Part shown: one piece after another, positions 15,904-25,016 of the stretch | Position numbering within the stretch: position 1 is the first letter of the stretch | How the letters are laid out: every line of letters begins with the position of its first letter | IMG/VR virus record: IMGVR_UViG_3300036791_000888 | Coordinates: 1-41,647 of that record | DNA length: 41,647 nucleotides | Reading direction: 5' to 3' (one strand) | Source of the DNA: a virus | The notes under the pieces: generated by a model | Told to the model about the DNA's origin: nothing | Databases searched by the model: none | The model's input: the letters and a program-made list of their open reading frames with translations, nothing else | Program-made: the position numbers and the translations under genes

Positions 15904-18473
15904 CTCTTGTCCTGGCGCGGCGGGGTAAAATCCGCTGCGCTCGCCAGTCCCATCAGCACCAACGCCGGAAGGAGATCCTTCGAGCTGTCGTAGAGCTTCC
16001 GCAGCGCGCTGACGCCCCCGTCCGCAATCGTCTGCAACATCCGCCGATGGTCTTCCGGGATCGTGAGCTTCAATCGCTTCGCCGCCGCGTCGTAGGCCGC
16101 GAGCTTGCGAGCCGCCAGCTGTTTCACCTCCGGCGAATCGAGCCCCTTCTGCGCCGTCGGCAGATCGTCGTAGTGCTCCAACGCCCACTTCGTGACGCGG
16201 CCCGCGCCCCGCTCGGGCGTCTCCCCATAGAACCCGGCGACGTTCTGCGCAGACGTGATCGTCTTCGGCGTCACCTTCTCGCCTTGGCCGCTCAGATACG
16301 TGCGGACCTTCGCCGCGTCCGCGTCCGTCATGGGCTTTTGGTCAAGTCGGAGAATGTCGAGCGTGGCACCCGCCTTGCCTTGGGTGCTGCCGCCCTGGTT
16401 GACGATGGCGTAGTCGCTCGGCGGAAAGAGCTGACTCAATCCTTCGAGCGCGTCGCCGCCGACGACATTCGGCGTGAGCACGTGCAGCGCGTCGTTCAGT
16501 TCGGCCGGGCCGCCGAACCGCAGCCCGTGCGCTGCGCCAGCGGCTTGCCCACTGAGCGCCGCTTTGAGCCGCACGGCCAGCTCCACCGCTTTCCACTTCG
16601 GGGATGCGGTGTCCACGGTCGCGCCGGGTGTCACGGGCACCTGCGTGCCAGCGGCCAGGAGTCGATTAAATTCGGTGGGGCCACCCTCAGGCGTGAACAC
16701 GCCCGTGCCACGCGTGCTCTCGGTCGAGGGCGCGCCGGTCGTCGCACGCAGCAACACGTCCTGGCCGCGTGGGTTCGTCTCAGGCGCGAGCACCGCTGAC
16801 CCGAAATTTTGCCGCTGGCCTTCCGTGATCCGTGGGTCGAAAATCTCCGGCGCAATGCCGGTGGATTTACCGGGCACCCCTTCGAGCGGCACCGTCACCA
16901 TGGCGCTGGTGGGGCTCGGGTTCGTCCCGACGCGCAGATTCGACTCCATCCGGCGCGTCGCGAGCAGTTCATCGAGTTTTTTCGCAGCGGCCACGAGTAA
17001 CCGCTGATCGCCGGGCTGCGCCGGAAGGCTTTTGTCGAAGCTCGCCGGTGTGAGCGTCTGCAGCCGCTTCGCGTGCGCCGGTGAAATGCTGCTGATGACA
17101 TCCGCGAACTGCGGATCATGCAACAGGGTGCTGAAGTCGGGCGTCCCCGCAATCGCTTTCGGATCGAGGAGCCCGCGCTTCACGATCTCCTGCGCCGTCA
17201 TGCCGGTGTTCTGCGCTTGCTCCATCAGCGCCTTGCCCCACGACCACATCGACTCTTGCATCTGCTCCGGCGTGAGGTTGGTGCCGGTCGCCGCCTGTCG
17301 CAATTTGGCCGACGTCGCGAGGTAGCCGGGCGAGTAGCCGGGGTTGCCCGCTGCCAGCTGCAGCGGCGTGGCGCTCCCCGCGAAGTTGGTCTGCTGCAGG
17401 CCGAGCAGATGCGACATCCACGCGTCGAGCGTCACGCGGTCGGTCGCGCCGGGCCGATTGCGGAGATTCGCCCAGAAACTATCGACCTTCGGCCCGCTCA
17501 GCGTGTCGCCGCCCTGGAGCACGCCGACGGTGTTATTGATCCAGCTATCGAGCACACTCTTGACGCCCTTGGTGCCCTGGACGTTCTCGCCCATGATTTT
17601 CAGGATCGTCGGCTCGTCGGTCGGCCGACCCGCTTGCACCCAGCCGCGATAAATCTTCGTCGCGTTCAGCAGGTTCGTCTCGACCGGATTCTGCGGCGAC
17701 GTCGCCGCGAGCAGGCCCGCGAAGAGCCCCGCATCCTCGCCATAGACGTGTTCGAGCGCGTCGCGGCTGAACTGATACCAGCCGATTTTTCCTGACCCGC
17801 CGCGCGCGAGCGCGCCGAAGTAAGACGCGGGGGGCAACCAATCCGAGACGCGTGCAAAGTGGCCCAGCTGCGCCGGGTCGAAGTTGGCGACGATCTTCGC
17901 CTCTGCGGGTGTGAGATACGTCAGCGCCGTGCGCAGGGACGGGTTCTCGCTCACCGCTGCGCCGAGCTTCAGCGCCTCTTTCCCGCCGACCTGCTTGAGC
18001 AGGTCACCCAGGCGCGGCGCGGCAAACGGCACCGGCTCCACGCTGCCCATCATCAGCCCCGGCGGCGGTCCCCCGGCCTGCCATGCCTCGATGCCGGTCG
18101 GATCCGCCGCCGCGACGGAGGTCGGCCGACCCGCCCCCACGAGCGGTTCCGCGAGACGGCGAAACGCCGATAACGCGGGATTCGCGCTCGACAGAATCTC
18201 GCCGAGCGTCTGCGGCAGATACCGTTCACCCGGACGCGAGGCCCCAATCGTCGCGGCCTTCTGTAGCGCGAGCATCGGATCCGCCGCCGCCGGTGGGGGC
18301 GGGGCCGTCGGCGGCGCGAGCTGCTGCTGCGCCTCTGCGAGCGTTTGCTGCTCAGGGTCGTAGTCGCTCGACACCGGCATCGGCAGGTTCAGGTGAAACG
18401 GGTCGGGGTGGCCGCCCGGTTCCCCGAGCAGAAACTGCGCCATCCGCACGAGGTTGTCACTGCCCGCTGGCAT
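15900..18473 (-). CDS. Large virion-region protein between portal and scaffold; unknown function
   Basis: 857 residues from ATG 18473 (MPAGSDNLVRMAQF), overlapping the portal stop by 17 bases; the longer frame to 18548 is shadow of the portal C-terminus. Residues ~1-110 are Pro/Gln-rich. At ~215-330 lies a pattern I have seen in phage polyvalent-type proteins: EDAGLFAGLLAATSPQNPVE, TNLLNATKIYRGWVQAGRP, then SGPKVDSFWANLRN and VTLDAWMSHLLGL. It resembles the domain catalogued as DUF7178, but I could not verify this. P22 has nothing of this size here. It could be an internal head protein or delivered cargo. Confidence 0.7.
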   Translation of the reverse strand: MPAGSDNLVRMAQFLLGEPGGHPDPFHLNLPMPVSSDYDPEQQTLAEAQQQLAPPTAPPPPAAADPMLALQKAATIGASRPGERYLPQTLGEILSSANPALSAFRRLAEPLVGAGRPTSVAAADPTGIEAWQAGGPPPGLMMGSVEPVPFAAPRLGDLLKQVGGKEALKLGAAVSENPSLRTALTYLTPAEAKIVANFDPAQLGHFARVSDWLPPASYFGALARGGSGKIGWYQFSRDALEHVYGEDAGLFAGLLAATSPQNPVETNLLNATKIYRGWVQAGRPTDEPTILKIMGENVQGTKGVKSVLDSWINNTVGVLQGGDTLSGPKVDSFWANLRNRPGATDRVTLDAWMSHLLGLQQTNFAGSATPLQLAAGNPGYSPGYLATSAKLRQAATGTNLTPEQMQESMWSWGKALMEQAQNTGMTAQEIVKRGLLDPKAIAGTPDFSTLLHDPQFADVISSISPAHAKRLQTLTPASFDKSLPAQPGDQRLLVAAAKKLDELLATRRMESNLRVGTNPSPTSAMVTVPLEGVPGKSTGIAPEIFDPRITEGQRQNFGSAVLAPETNPRGQDVLLRATTGAPSTESTRGTGVFTPEGGPTEFNRLLAAGTQVPVTPGATVDTASPKWKAVELAVRLKAALSGQAAGAAHGLRFGGPAELNDALHVLTPNVVGGDALEGLSQLFPPSDYAIVNQGGSTQGKAGATLDILRLDQKPMTDADAAKVRTYLSGQGEKVTPKTITSAQNVAGFYGETPERGAGRVTKWALEHYDDLPTAQKGLDSPEVKQLAARKLAAYDAAAKRLKLTIPEDHRRMLQTIADGGVSALRKLYDSSKDLLPALVLMGLASAADFTPPRQDKS

Positions 18474-20757
18474 CACCGGGCTCCGGGGCTTGCGGCGGTT
18501 GCGCCGCCTGCTGCGCGGCGGCGGCCTGCTGCTGCTGCGCCATCGCAAACTCGTGCGCCCGGCCGACCATCCCCTCTTGCTGCGTCTGGGCCGCGTCTGC
18601 GCCCGCCATGCCGACCTCGTGCGCCCGGTCGGCGGCCTGCGTCATCTGGTCACCGGCCAGATCGGCGGTCGCGAGCCCCGCTTCGTGCGCCCGGTCGAGC
18701 CCGGCCTGCTGCGCGTCAAACTCTTGCTGCTGCCCGAGCGCGAGCGCTTCGTTCTGCGCTTCCAGTTGCACAATCGCGCCGCGCGCGGTCGCCTGAATTT
18801 TCGCGACGGCAATCTGCGTCGCGTCCTTCATCATTTGCAGCTGCAGGTCCTTGTCCTTCTGGATCTGCGCCTTCTGGATGTCGCCCTGCACCTTGACCTG
18901 ATCCGTCTGGATCGCCTGGGTCGCTTGCTGGAGCTGCTGCTGCAGCTGCTGAATCGTCTGCTTCATCTGCCCGAGCTGCGCCTGGACCTGCTGCGGCGAT
19001 TGCTGCGGCTGATCCTGCAGCTGCGGCGGGACCATCTTTTCGGCGCGTTCAATCGCCTCGGGTGGAAAATTATTTGCGCGCAGGAAGAACGGCAGGAACG
19101 CAGGCATCACCGACGGGTCGGCCTGGAACAGCTGCGTATACTGCGCGCTCTGCGCCTCGTTCGCCGTGTCGAACCCCTGCCCGACCGTCGCGACCACGCC
19201 ATACACACCGCGTGACAGATCGTGATAGAGCGCGTGCGGCGGAACCGGCGTGCCATCGGGCACCGGCTGCGGCCGTCCCGTCACCGGGTGCGGCACATAC
19301 GGGTGATTGATCATCACGGGCCGCGTGTTGCTGTCGGCGCTCCGCACCCGAATCACCCGCCCTGGCCGGTCGTAGACTTTCGGGATGAGATCCAGCACCA
19401 CGAGCGCTTCATAGGGCAGCGACACGTCCACGAAGTTGTAGAGAAAATCGGATCGGCCCGCTTCGCCAGCTGAGGCGATGCTGCCGATGGTCTGATGCGC
19501 GACGCGTTGCTTCGCCAGCTGCTCGATGCGCGACTGGTCCACCGTCGTCGTGGCGTCCTGAATGAAGCCTCCGGCCAGCTGCAGCAGCTGCAGGTCGCCG
19601 CTGATGTTCACCCCACTCGTGTTTTTCTGCGGCGGCGGGACCAGCTGCCCCTGGATCATCGTCGGCTTATACGTCAGCATCGGAAAATTCCGCACGGCCG
19701 ACATCTGCCATTCCAGTTCGTGCCCTTCGTCCTGCCCCTCGGCCGCAATCCACGGCGCTTTCGTGTCGAGCCCGACTTTTTCGACCACGTTGCTCGCCGC
19801 GACATCGAACAACCGCTGCCCGTCTTTCGCCGGGCCAATCACGCCCGTCCAGCGGCGCGACCCGTCATACGGAATCAGCTCACGGCCAATCACCGGGATG
19901 AGCGGAATATATTTGCCGTCCCACTCGGTTTCTTCTTCGAGCGTCTCAATCGCGTTGATGACGGTGTAAGTCACGCGGCGGATCTGGCCGCTCTCGGTTT
20001 TGTCGAGATGCACGCACCAGTAGCCGCACACCAGATACGCGCTACTCTCGGGGTCCGCGCCGCTGATCCAATCGGGCCGTTGATGCGCGAGGCTTTCCAG
20101 TTCGCCACCGCTCATCGCCGAGAGCCGACTGTCGGGATATTTGTCGTCGTAGAGGGTTTTCGGGAGCCACGCACTCTCGAACGCGAAGCGCATGTCGGAA
20201 AAATCCGGCTCGGTCGCGAACGGATCAAAATACGCGCAGCTCTGGTCGAGCAACCGCCGGATCACAATCTTCTGATCACTCGGCTCGGGCGAATCGAGGT
20301 CGTAGACCTTATCGACCTTGTAGGCCCCGCGTCCGCACTTGTAGGCCCGCTGATACGCCCAGTTGCGGGCGAGATTCGCGCGGGAGGACGTTTCGATGTG
20401 CCGATATAAATCCTGAATCACGCGCGCGGTCGCTTCATCCGCATCGTCGGTCTCGGCGTGAATCTGGATCCCGAGCGAGGCGCTGCGCATCTGGTTGTCG
20501 AGCATCTGAAACGTCTGGTCGAGTTTCGGGATGCTGAGCATCGGACGCGGCGGGACCGGGACGTTGTTGATGATTTGGCCCTTGCGCGCGTCCTGCCAGT
20601 CCTGCGGCCAGTGATTTTCCGGGATCTGAAACGCGAGGTCCTCGCGCTCCCGGTCGTTCTGCGCTTTGAACGCGTCGGCACACAGCTGAAACCGCGCGAG
20701 GGCCTGCGCGTGCACGTCGGTCTGTTTGCCGGTGCCCGATGTGCCGTAATCAGCCAC
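18457..20757 (-). CDS. Portal protein, P22-type
   Basis: 766 residues (P22 gp1 is 725). The N-terminal half matches P22-type portals: REDLAFQIPENHWPQDW, NNVPVPPRPMLSIPKLDQTF, then CAYFDPFATEPDFSDMRFAF with the usual metal/aromatic cluster, and LIPVIGRELIPYDGSRRW. Residues ~590-766 form a very Gln/Ala-rich coiled coil (MKQTIQQLQQQLQQATQAI), likely the long helical barrel inside the capsid. A dodecameric ring at one vertex would thread DNA and bind terminase and the gp4-like adaptor. It lies 42 bases after the large terminase gene. Confidence 0.9.
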   Translation of the reverse strand: MADYGTSGTGKQTDVHAQALARFQLCADAFKAQNDREREDLAFQIPENHWPQDWQDARKGQIINNVPVPPRPMLSIPKLDQTFQMLDNQMRSASLGIQIHAETDDADEATARVIQDLYRHIETSSRANLARNWAYQRAYKCGRGAYKVDKVYDLDSPEPSDQKIVIRRLLDQSCAYFDPFATEPDFSDMRFAFESAWLPKTLYDDKYPDSRLSAMSGGELESLAHQRPDWISGADPESSAYLVCGYWCVHLDKTESGQIRRVTYTVINAIETLEEETEWDGKYIPLIPVIGRELIPYDGSRRWTGVIGPAKDGQRLFDVAASNVVEKVGLDTKAPWIAAEGQDEGHELEWQMSAVRNFPMLTYKPTMIQGQLVPPPQKNTSGVNISGDLQLLQLAGGFIQDATTTVDQSRIEQLAKQRVAHQTIGSIASAGEAGRSDFLYNFVDVSLPYEALVVLDLIPKVYDRPGRVIRVRSADSNTRPVMINHPYVPHPVTGRPQPVPDGTPVPPHALYHDLSRGVYGVVATVGQGFDTANEAQSAQYTQLFQADPSVMPAFLPFFLRANNFPPEAIERAEKMVPPQLQDQPQQSPQQVQAQLGQMKQTIQQLQQQLQQATQAIQTDQVKVQGDIQKAQIQKDKDLQLQMMKDATQIAVAKIQATARGAIVQLEAQNEALALGQQQEFDAQQAGLDRAHEAGLATADLAGDQMTQAADRAHEVGMAGADAAQTQQEGMVGRAHEFAMAQQQQAAAAQQAAQPPQAPEPGDASGQ

Positions 20758-20799
20758 GAGTGCTCGCAGTCTGCGCGCCGAGGGACGTGCGGCTCAACC

Positions 20800-22293
20800 T
20801 CACACGCCCGCCCACGTCTGCGTCACCGCAAACTGCGGCGCGCGCTTCTTGTGAAACACGCCCACGGGCTGCGCGAACGTCAACGACAACGCGTCGGCAT
20901 CATCGGGTGAGGCGAGCCCGCGCTTCTGAATCGAATCCTTGCTCTCGATCACCAGCTGATCCTTGGTGTTCAAATGAAAGCCGGGCCCGGTGAGATCCGC
21001 TTCGAGCCGCGCGTCTTTCGGAATCGCCCCGCGCAGCAACCAGTCCTTCATCCGCGCCCACTGATACGCCCGCTGGTTCCCCTGGTGGCTGTCCGCACTC
21101 GGGCCGCCAAAGTTGATCTCGTGCACGTTGCGATACCCGAGGTTATGTAGCCGCTCGACCACCGGCGAGCCAAACGCCGAATCGACAAACATCGCCGTGA
21201 CTTTCCGGCTCGGCTCTTCGTCCCGCAGCACTTCGGCCAGCAGCGTGATCAGCTTGCTCCGGTCGCGCGTTTCTTGCCCGCTCATCCGCAGCGGCACGCG
21301 GCTGCGCCCGTCCTGCCCGCGCCGAAACCAACACACCGTCCACGCCGCGCCGCCGCCACTCACATCGACGCCCGCAATCAGCGGCTCATCGGGCAACGGA
21401 TCGACGTGACGCTTCTGCGCCGCATACACGCGCGTCGCATCGATGAACTGCGCGTCGCTCGCACTGGGCGGCAACCCGCGCACGCGCACGCGCACGAAGT
21501 CGCTGTCCGCGCCGTATTCCTGGATCCATTCCTCGATGAGCTGTTTGTTCGTGAAGCGCACATCGCGGGCGTCCACGATCCGCACGAGATATTTGTCGCG
21601 CGCCCGGCCGAAGCACGCCTCGTAAAAACTCCCGGTGTTGCGTGTCGGGTTCCCAAACAAAAACTGGAACGGCTCACCGTCGGTCAGTCCGCCTTCCTCC
21701 ACCTCGTGGATGACATCCGGCACCGCGCTGTCTTCATCATTAATGTAGAAGCTGGAGCTACTGGCCGCGTGCTGCCCGGCGAACGCCTCGGAGTTTTCTT
21801 CCTTGCACGTCTGGGCCGTCACAAACCACGACTCTTTGAAGCTCGGGTGATAGAGCCGCTCCGAATTGATCACGAACCAGTGGCCGGTCAGACACCGCTT
21901 GGTCCACACCTGCAAGCTCGCCCAGGTTTTGGTCTGCAGCTGCGTCGAGGTGTTGGCGGTGATCGTCCCCTGCGCATGCGGCCGGGTGGACATGATCCAA
22001 TTGACCAGCCACGCCTGGAGCGTGCTCTTGCCAATCCCGTGGCCCGACGACACCGCACACCGCACCGGCCGCACCGCATCGTGCCCATTGAAGAGGTTGG
22101 CCCGCACCGCCTCGCCAATGCTCTGCAGTAACTCCCGCTGCCACACGTCCGGCCCCGGATGGTCCTTGAGCGGCCCTGGCTCGCCCCACGGGTAGCACAA
22201 CAAGACGAACCGCAGCGGGTCGTGGTAACAGCTCGCGACGAGGTCGGCCAGCTCCAGGTCCGCCTTGCTCAGCTTGCTGGGAACCGGCGGCAT
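20800..22293 (-). CDS. Terminase large subunit (packaging ATPase-nuclease)
   Basis: 497 residues. Walker A is clear at ~82-91 (SSGHGIGKST, Lys89). Walker B lies at ~182-187 (FYINDE, Asp186-Glu187), and a coupling motif at ~213-218 (FGNPTR). The C-terminal nuclease shows LIAGVDVSGGG (Asp310) and AMFVDSAFG (Asp371), the acidic metal ligands of the RNase H-like fold; a further acidic residue lies in ASPDDADALSLTFA. The enzyme docks on the portal and drives DNA into the procapsid, then cuts it. Its ATG abuts the stop of the small upstream gene. Confidence 0.95.
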   Translation of the reverse strand: MPPVPSKLSKADLELADLVASCYHDPLRFVLLCYPWGEPGPLKDHPGPDVWQRELLQSIGEAVRANLFNGHDAVRPVRCAVSSGHGIGKSTLQAWLVNWIMSTRPHAQGTITANTSTQLQTKTWASLQVWTKRCLTGHWFVINSERLYHPSFKESWFVTAQTCKEENSEAFAGQHAASSSSFYINDEDSAVPDVIHEVEEGGLTDGEPFQFLFGNPTRNTGSFYEACFGRARDKYLVRIVDARDVRFTNKQLIEEWIQEYGADSDFVRVRVRGLPPSASDAQFIDATRVYAAQKRHVDPLPDEPLIAGVDVSGGGAAWTVCWFRRGQDGRSRVPLRMSGQETRDRSKLITLLAEVLRDEEPSRKVTAMFVDSAFGSPVVERLHNLGYRNVHEINFGGPSADSHQGNQRAYQWARMKDWLLRGAIPKDARLEADLTGPGFHLNTKDQLVIESKDSIQKRGLASPDDADALSLTFAQPVGVFHKKRAPQFAVTQTWAGV

Positions 22294-22500
22294 CTACGAC
22301 GGCTTCCAGCCGTTAAGCACCCGGATAATCGCGTCGATGTCCTGGGGGCGTTTCACGATCAGGCGTTGCGGTTCGTCGTCGAGCGCGGGAAACAAAAAGG
22401 CCGTCTCGGGTCCGTCATCAAAGAAGTTGGGCGTGACCACCACCCGTGTCGTCTGGCCCCGGACCCGCGCCACTGAAAATTTTGTCCCACGTGAGCCCAT
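22294..22500 (-). CDS. Small protein between the terminase genes
   Basis: 68 residues from ATG 22500, in a TGATG overlap with the small terminase stop; a GTG one codon upstream is also possible. The sequence is a compact mix of beta and helix (VARVRGQTTRVVVTPNFF, PQRLIVKRPQDIDAIIRVLN). It ends exactly one base before the large terminase start, so the three genes are probably co-translated. No family recognised; a packaging accessory role is suggested only by position. Confidence 0.7.
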   Translation of the reverse strand: MGSRGTKFSVARVRGQTTRVVVTPNFFDDGPETAFLFPALDDEPQRLIVKRPQDIDAIIRVLNGWKPS

Positions 22501-23036
22501 CACGACCCCTCCCCGCTCCCGCCGTCTGCGATCTGCGGTTTGATGCGGTCCAGCGGAATGTCGAGAATGCGGTTGCGGGCCGCCGTCAGCCTCGCCGATA
22601 ATTCGATCTCGCCGCTCACGTGTATCTCCTGGGCCTGCTCCTTCGGCTTGTCCAGCGCCCGGTCCAACAGCTCTTTGAACGCCACCGCCGACGGGTCTTT
22701 GGCGAAGATAAAAAAGTGCTCGCCTTCCGTCCCCGTGGTGAGCAGCCGGTCAATCTCGTCCAGGCTCTCCACCCGCGTGAACTTCCCGTGCTTGTCCCGC
22801 GTGTAGCAGTGCCCGATCCCGGTGGCATGGGCCAGCTGAGCCCGCAGCATCGGCGCAAGCCCGGCAATGATCGTCTGGCGCGTAAACTCACGGGCCGCGT
22901 CCTTCGTCAGCCCGTGGGCCTGCCCATTGATCAGCTGCCGCGCGAGCCGCGCAAACCCTCGCGGCCGCCCCGCCCCCTCGCGCTTCCCGCCCTTCGGATG
23001 CGCCTTCTCCCGAACCTCAGCCATTTCACCAGACAT
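22500..23036 (-). CDS. Terminase small subunit (putative)
   Basis: 178 residues. The basic N-terminus KGGKREGAGRPRGFARLARQ resembles the DNA-binding start of many phage small terminases. Helices follow, and a C-terminal helix plus acidic tail (LSARLTAARNRILDIP) could contact the large subunit. A second ATG at 23024 (MAEVREK) is an alternative start; neither has a strong ribosome-binding site. It is the first late gene, two genes ahead of the large subunit. In headful phages this protein recognises pac. Confidence 0.75.
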   Translation of the reverse strand: MSGEMAEVREKAHPKGGKREGAGRPRGFARLARQLINGQAHGLTKDAAREFTRQTIIAGLAPMLRAQLAHATGIGHCYTRDKHGKFTRVESLDEIDRLLTTGTEGEHFFIFAKDPSAVAFKELLDRALDKPKEQAQEIHVSGEIELSARLTAARNRILDIPLDRIKPQIADGGSGEGS

Positions 23037-23654
23037 TGATTAACTAGTTGAATTTGTCCACTAATCAAAAAGAATCAAAACGCAGGCCCACCTCGACCGG
23101 CCACCCGGTTGGAAAAATCTGCCCAAAATTCCCGCAACCTCTACTCAAAACGGTTCTTAGGGCGTTCGGCCACGCGCAGAGGATGGGGCCCCGCGACGGG
23201 GGGGCCCTTCGGCGTGGCAAATGGATCTCGGGGAGGCCCCTGGCCGGGGTCAACCGGGGGCCTTTCGCCTGCACTAGGAATGACTTAGCGTCCGACCGAT
23301 GGCTGTAAGTGATGCAAGTGCGAGGGCGAAAGGTCGGTGAATTGCTAAGGATTCGGTGGGTTCGCTGTATCTTTGTGTCTGATAATGGTGATTATGGTAA
23401 CCCGAGCGGTATCGTGCCAACCCCTGCCGGGGCCACCGTGCAAGTGCCGCCGACTGAAGGACTTGCGGTCAAGTCGCGCGGCCGGGCCATCCCTGTTGCC
23501 AAGCCTGTCCCCGTGTTCTGTCAACTGGACGGAGTGGGACGGTTTGGGAGTCTGGCTCATCAACACGGCGCACCAGCGCCGACCGTCCGGTGTCTCGACT
23601 GTTTAGGTCTGTGGTCTGCGGCAGGTGTAGACGAGTGTTGACAACGCGCGACAG
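23037..23654. other. Gene-free structured region upstream of terminase; candidate packaging/regulatory region
   Basis: About 600 bases with no convincing gene: the frames across it give low-complexity Arg/Pro proteins with no start signals. AT-rich sequence (TTGATTCTTTTTGATTA on the minus strand, about 23055-23080) lies just before the late genes and is the likely late promoter zone. Further on, GCCACGC (23169-23175) pairs with GCGTGGC (23212-23218) around GGGGCCCC and GGGGGGGCCC. A pac or cos element is possible by position; nothing proves it. Confidence 0.45.
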
Positions 23655-23672
23655 ATGGCGACAATGGGCGGC

Positions 23673-23891
23673 ATGGCGATGGTGCGGCTGACGGCTGAGC
23701 TGTATACGGTCGTGAAGGCGCGAGCGGCAGCGGAACAGCGGACGGTCCAGGCGGTGGTGGAGCGGGCGGTAATGGCCGGGCTGGGGGTGGAGGCTGGGGC
23801 GGCGACGGCTGAGTCGGCGCGGGTCCACGCTGAGCCGCGTCCATCGGGCCGGGCGTTTCATCCGATGCCGAAGGCGAAGAGTCTGCGGTAG
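23673..23891 (+). CDS. Ribbon-helix-helix-like small protein
   Basis: 72 residues from ATG 23673; ATGs at 23655, 23664 and 23679 are equally possible because ribosome-binding signals are weak. MVRLTAELYTVVKARAAAEQ followed by RTVQAVVERAVMAGLG has the strand-helix-helix pattern of Arc/CopG-type DNA-binding proteins. The C-terminal half is low complexity (Ala/Arg/Pro). A TTGACA at 23638 may belong to its promoter. It would be a dimeric repressor if the fold is right. Confidence 0.55.
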   Translation: MAMVRLTAELYTVVKARAAAEQRTVQAVVERAVMAGLGVEAGAATAESARVHAEPRPSGRAFHPMPKAKSLR

Positions 23892-23924
23892 ACCTGCGCT
23901 AGTGGACCTGGGTGGAGCGGGCTG

Positions 23925-24173
23925 ATGGATGAGCTAATTCTCGGGTGGCCTGCGACGGCGGCGGTGCGCGAGGTCTTGCAGGCGCTGGAGCCGCCGATTG
24001 AGCTGGAGAGTTTGGTCCTGGCGACGTGTAGTCGCTGTCGGGGCGTGGTGTGGATTGGGCCGCGTCAGGCGGCGCTGCGGGTGGCGACCTTGGCGGTGCG
24101 GGTGCTGTGTGTCGGGTGCGTGATCACGCTCGCGCCGACGTGGGTGCCGCCGACGCCCGAGCCGACGGCCTAA
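23925..24173 (+). CDS. Small protein with two Cys pairs
   Basis: 82 residues. ATCSRCRGVVWIGP and VRVLCVGCVITLAP form a CxxC...CxxC arrangement typical of a zinc ribbon. The N-terminal ~30 residues are helical (AVREVLQALEPPIELESL). It lies between the ribbon-helix-helix-like gene and the 167-residue gene on the same strand, spaced ~33 bases from each. Function unknown. Confidence 0.6.
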   Translation: MDELILGWPATAAVREVLQALEPPIELESLVLATCSRCRGVVWIGPRQAALRVATLAVRVLCVGCVITLAPTWVPPTPEPTA

Positions 24174-24206
24174 TCCTGGCGCGCGGTCCGGCCGAGAGTC
24201 TTCGTC

Positions 24207-24710
24207 ATGAAACGCCCGCGCCCCATGCCGCTCGCGGAGGACGAGCCCGCCGATATCGCGGTCGGGATTCAGTCGGTGTTCAAAAAAGTCCGCAAGCTTT
24301 ATAAGACCATCGCGCCGGTGTATGTGAAATTTGGCTTCACGCCGCCGTCGGCAGGCGTCGCCGCGCGCGACCTCTCCGAGAAAATCGAAGACGCGATCAT
24401 CCAGCACTGCGAGTCGTTTGAGAAAGGGGTCGGGCACTGCGACCTCTCGCGCTTCGACCAGGACTGGGAAGTGAAAATCTGCAAGGGCTCCGGGTTGACG
24501 ATTAATCAGTCCAAGGTCGTGAACGGCGAACACTACATCGTCGTGAACTACGCGACGCCGCCGCACGTCACGGCCATCTGGATTGTGTGGGACGCGCAGG
24601 ACCGATTCTTTTCGCCGCGCGTGCCCAACTCGAACGCGCGCCGCCTGAATCGCCACGCGGCCATCGCGATGGGCGCGCAGATCGAGGTGCTGTTCACGTC
24701 AGCGAAGTAG
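24207..24710 (+). CDS. Conserved-looking protein with possible PD-(D/E)XK-like core
   Basis: 167 residues. The first ~60 are basic and helical (SVFKKVRKLYKTIAPVYVKF). The block SRFDQDWEVKICKGSGLTIN contains Asp...Glu88-Val-Lys90, which fits an (D/E)-X-K nuclease signature. Strand-rich sequence follows (GEHYIVVNYATPPHVTAIWI, WDAQDRFFSPRVPNSNARR). I have the impression of similar bacterial proteins but cannot name the family. Its end overlaps the convergent nuclease gene by 12 bases. Confidence 0.65.
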   Translation: MKRPRPMPLAEDEPADIAVGIQSVFKKVRKLYKTIAPVYVKFGFTPPSAGVAARDLSEKIEDAIIQHCESFEKGVGHCDLSRFDQDWEVKICKGSGLTINQSKVVNGEHYIVVNYATPPHVTAIWIVWDAQDRFFSPRVPNSNARRLNRHAAIAMGAQIEVLFTSAK

Positions 24711-25016
24711 CGCGCGGAGATCGTCGAGCGCGTCGCCACTATCGAGCTGCTGCGGGGTGTAGCGCAAGTAGCGATAGCCCAGGAGCTGCGCGGCGTTGCT
24801 TTTTTCCATGTCGCGCAAGATGTGCACGGGTGCGGCGTGCGCTTTTCGGGCGTTGACGTCGCGCGAAAAGAGTCCACCTTCCCGCTCGACAATGACACGC
24901 TGATCGCGCCAGCAGTAGTCAGCCCGCCACAGACGCGGCGGCGCGAATCGCACTTCGGTCTCCGGCAGCGGCAAGCCGTGCGCCCGCAGCAACAACAGAA
25001 ACGGATCGAGCGTCAC
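24699..25016 (-). CDS. PD-(D/E)XK-like endonuclease (VRR-NUC/DUF559-like)
   Basis: 105 residues from GTG 25016, in a GTGA overlap with the upstream gene's stop. The pattern PETEVRFAPPRLWRADYCWR, QRVIVEREGGLF, then VHILRDMEKSNAAQLLGYRY and LRYTPQQL matches a common family of small phage nucleases: E, then RxDY, then the acidic E-x-GG block, then DMEK-NAA-LGW-RFT. Such proteins are thought to cut structured DNA or act in repair; the substrate here is unknown. Longer versions of the frame run into the previous gene. Confidence 0.75.
   Translation of the reverse strand: MTLDPFLLLLRAHGLPLPETEVRFAPPRLWRADYCWRDQRVIVEREGGLFSRDVNARKAHAAPVHILRDMEKSNAAQLLGYRYLRYTPQQLDSGDALDDLRALLR

Noticed and set aside
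23048-23641. Two plus-strand open frames (86 and 110 residues) upstream of the small plus-strand genes
   Set aside because: No ribosome-binding sites, low-complexity Pro/Arg products, and overlap with the structured GC-rich block.
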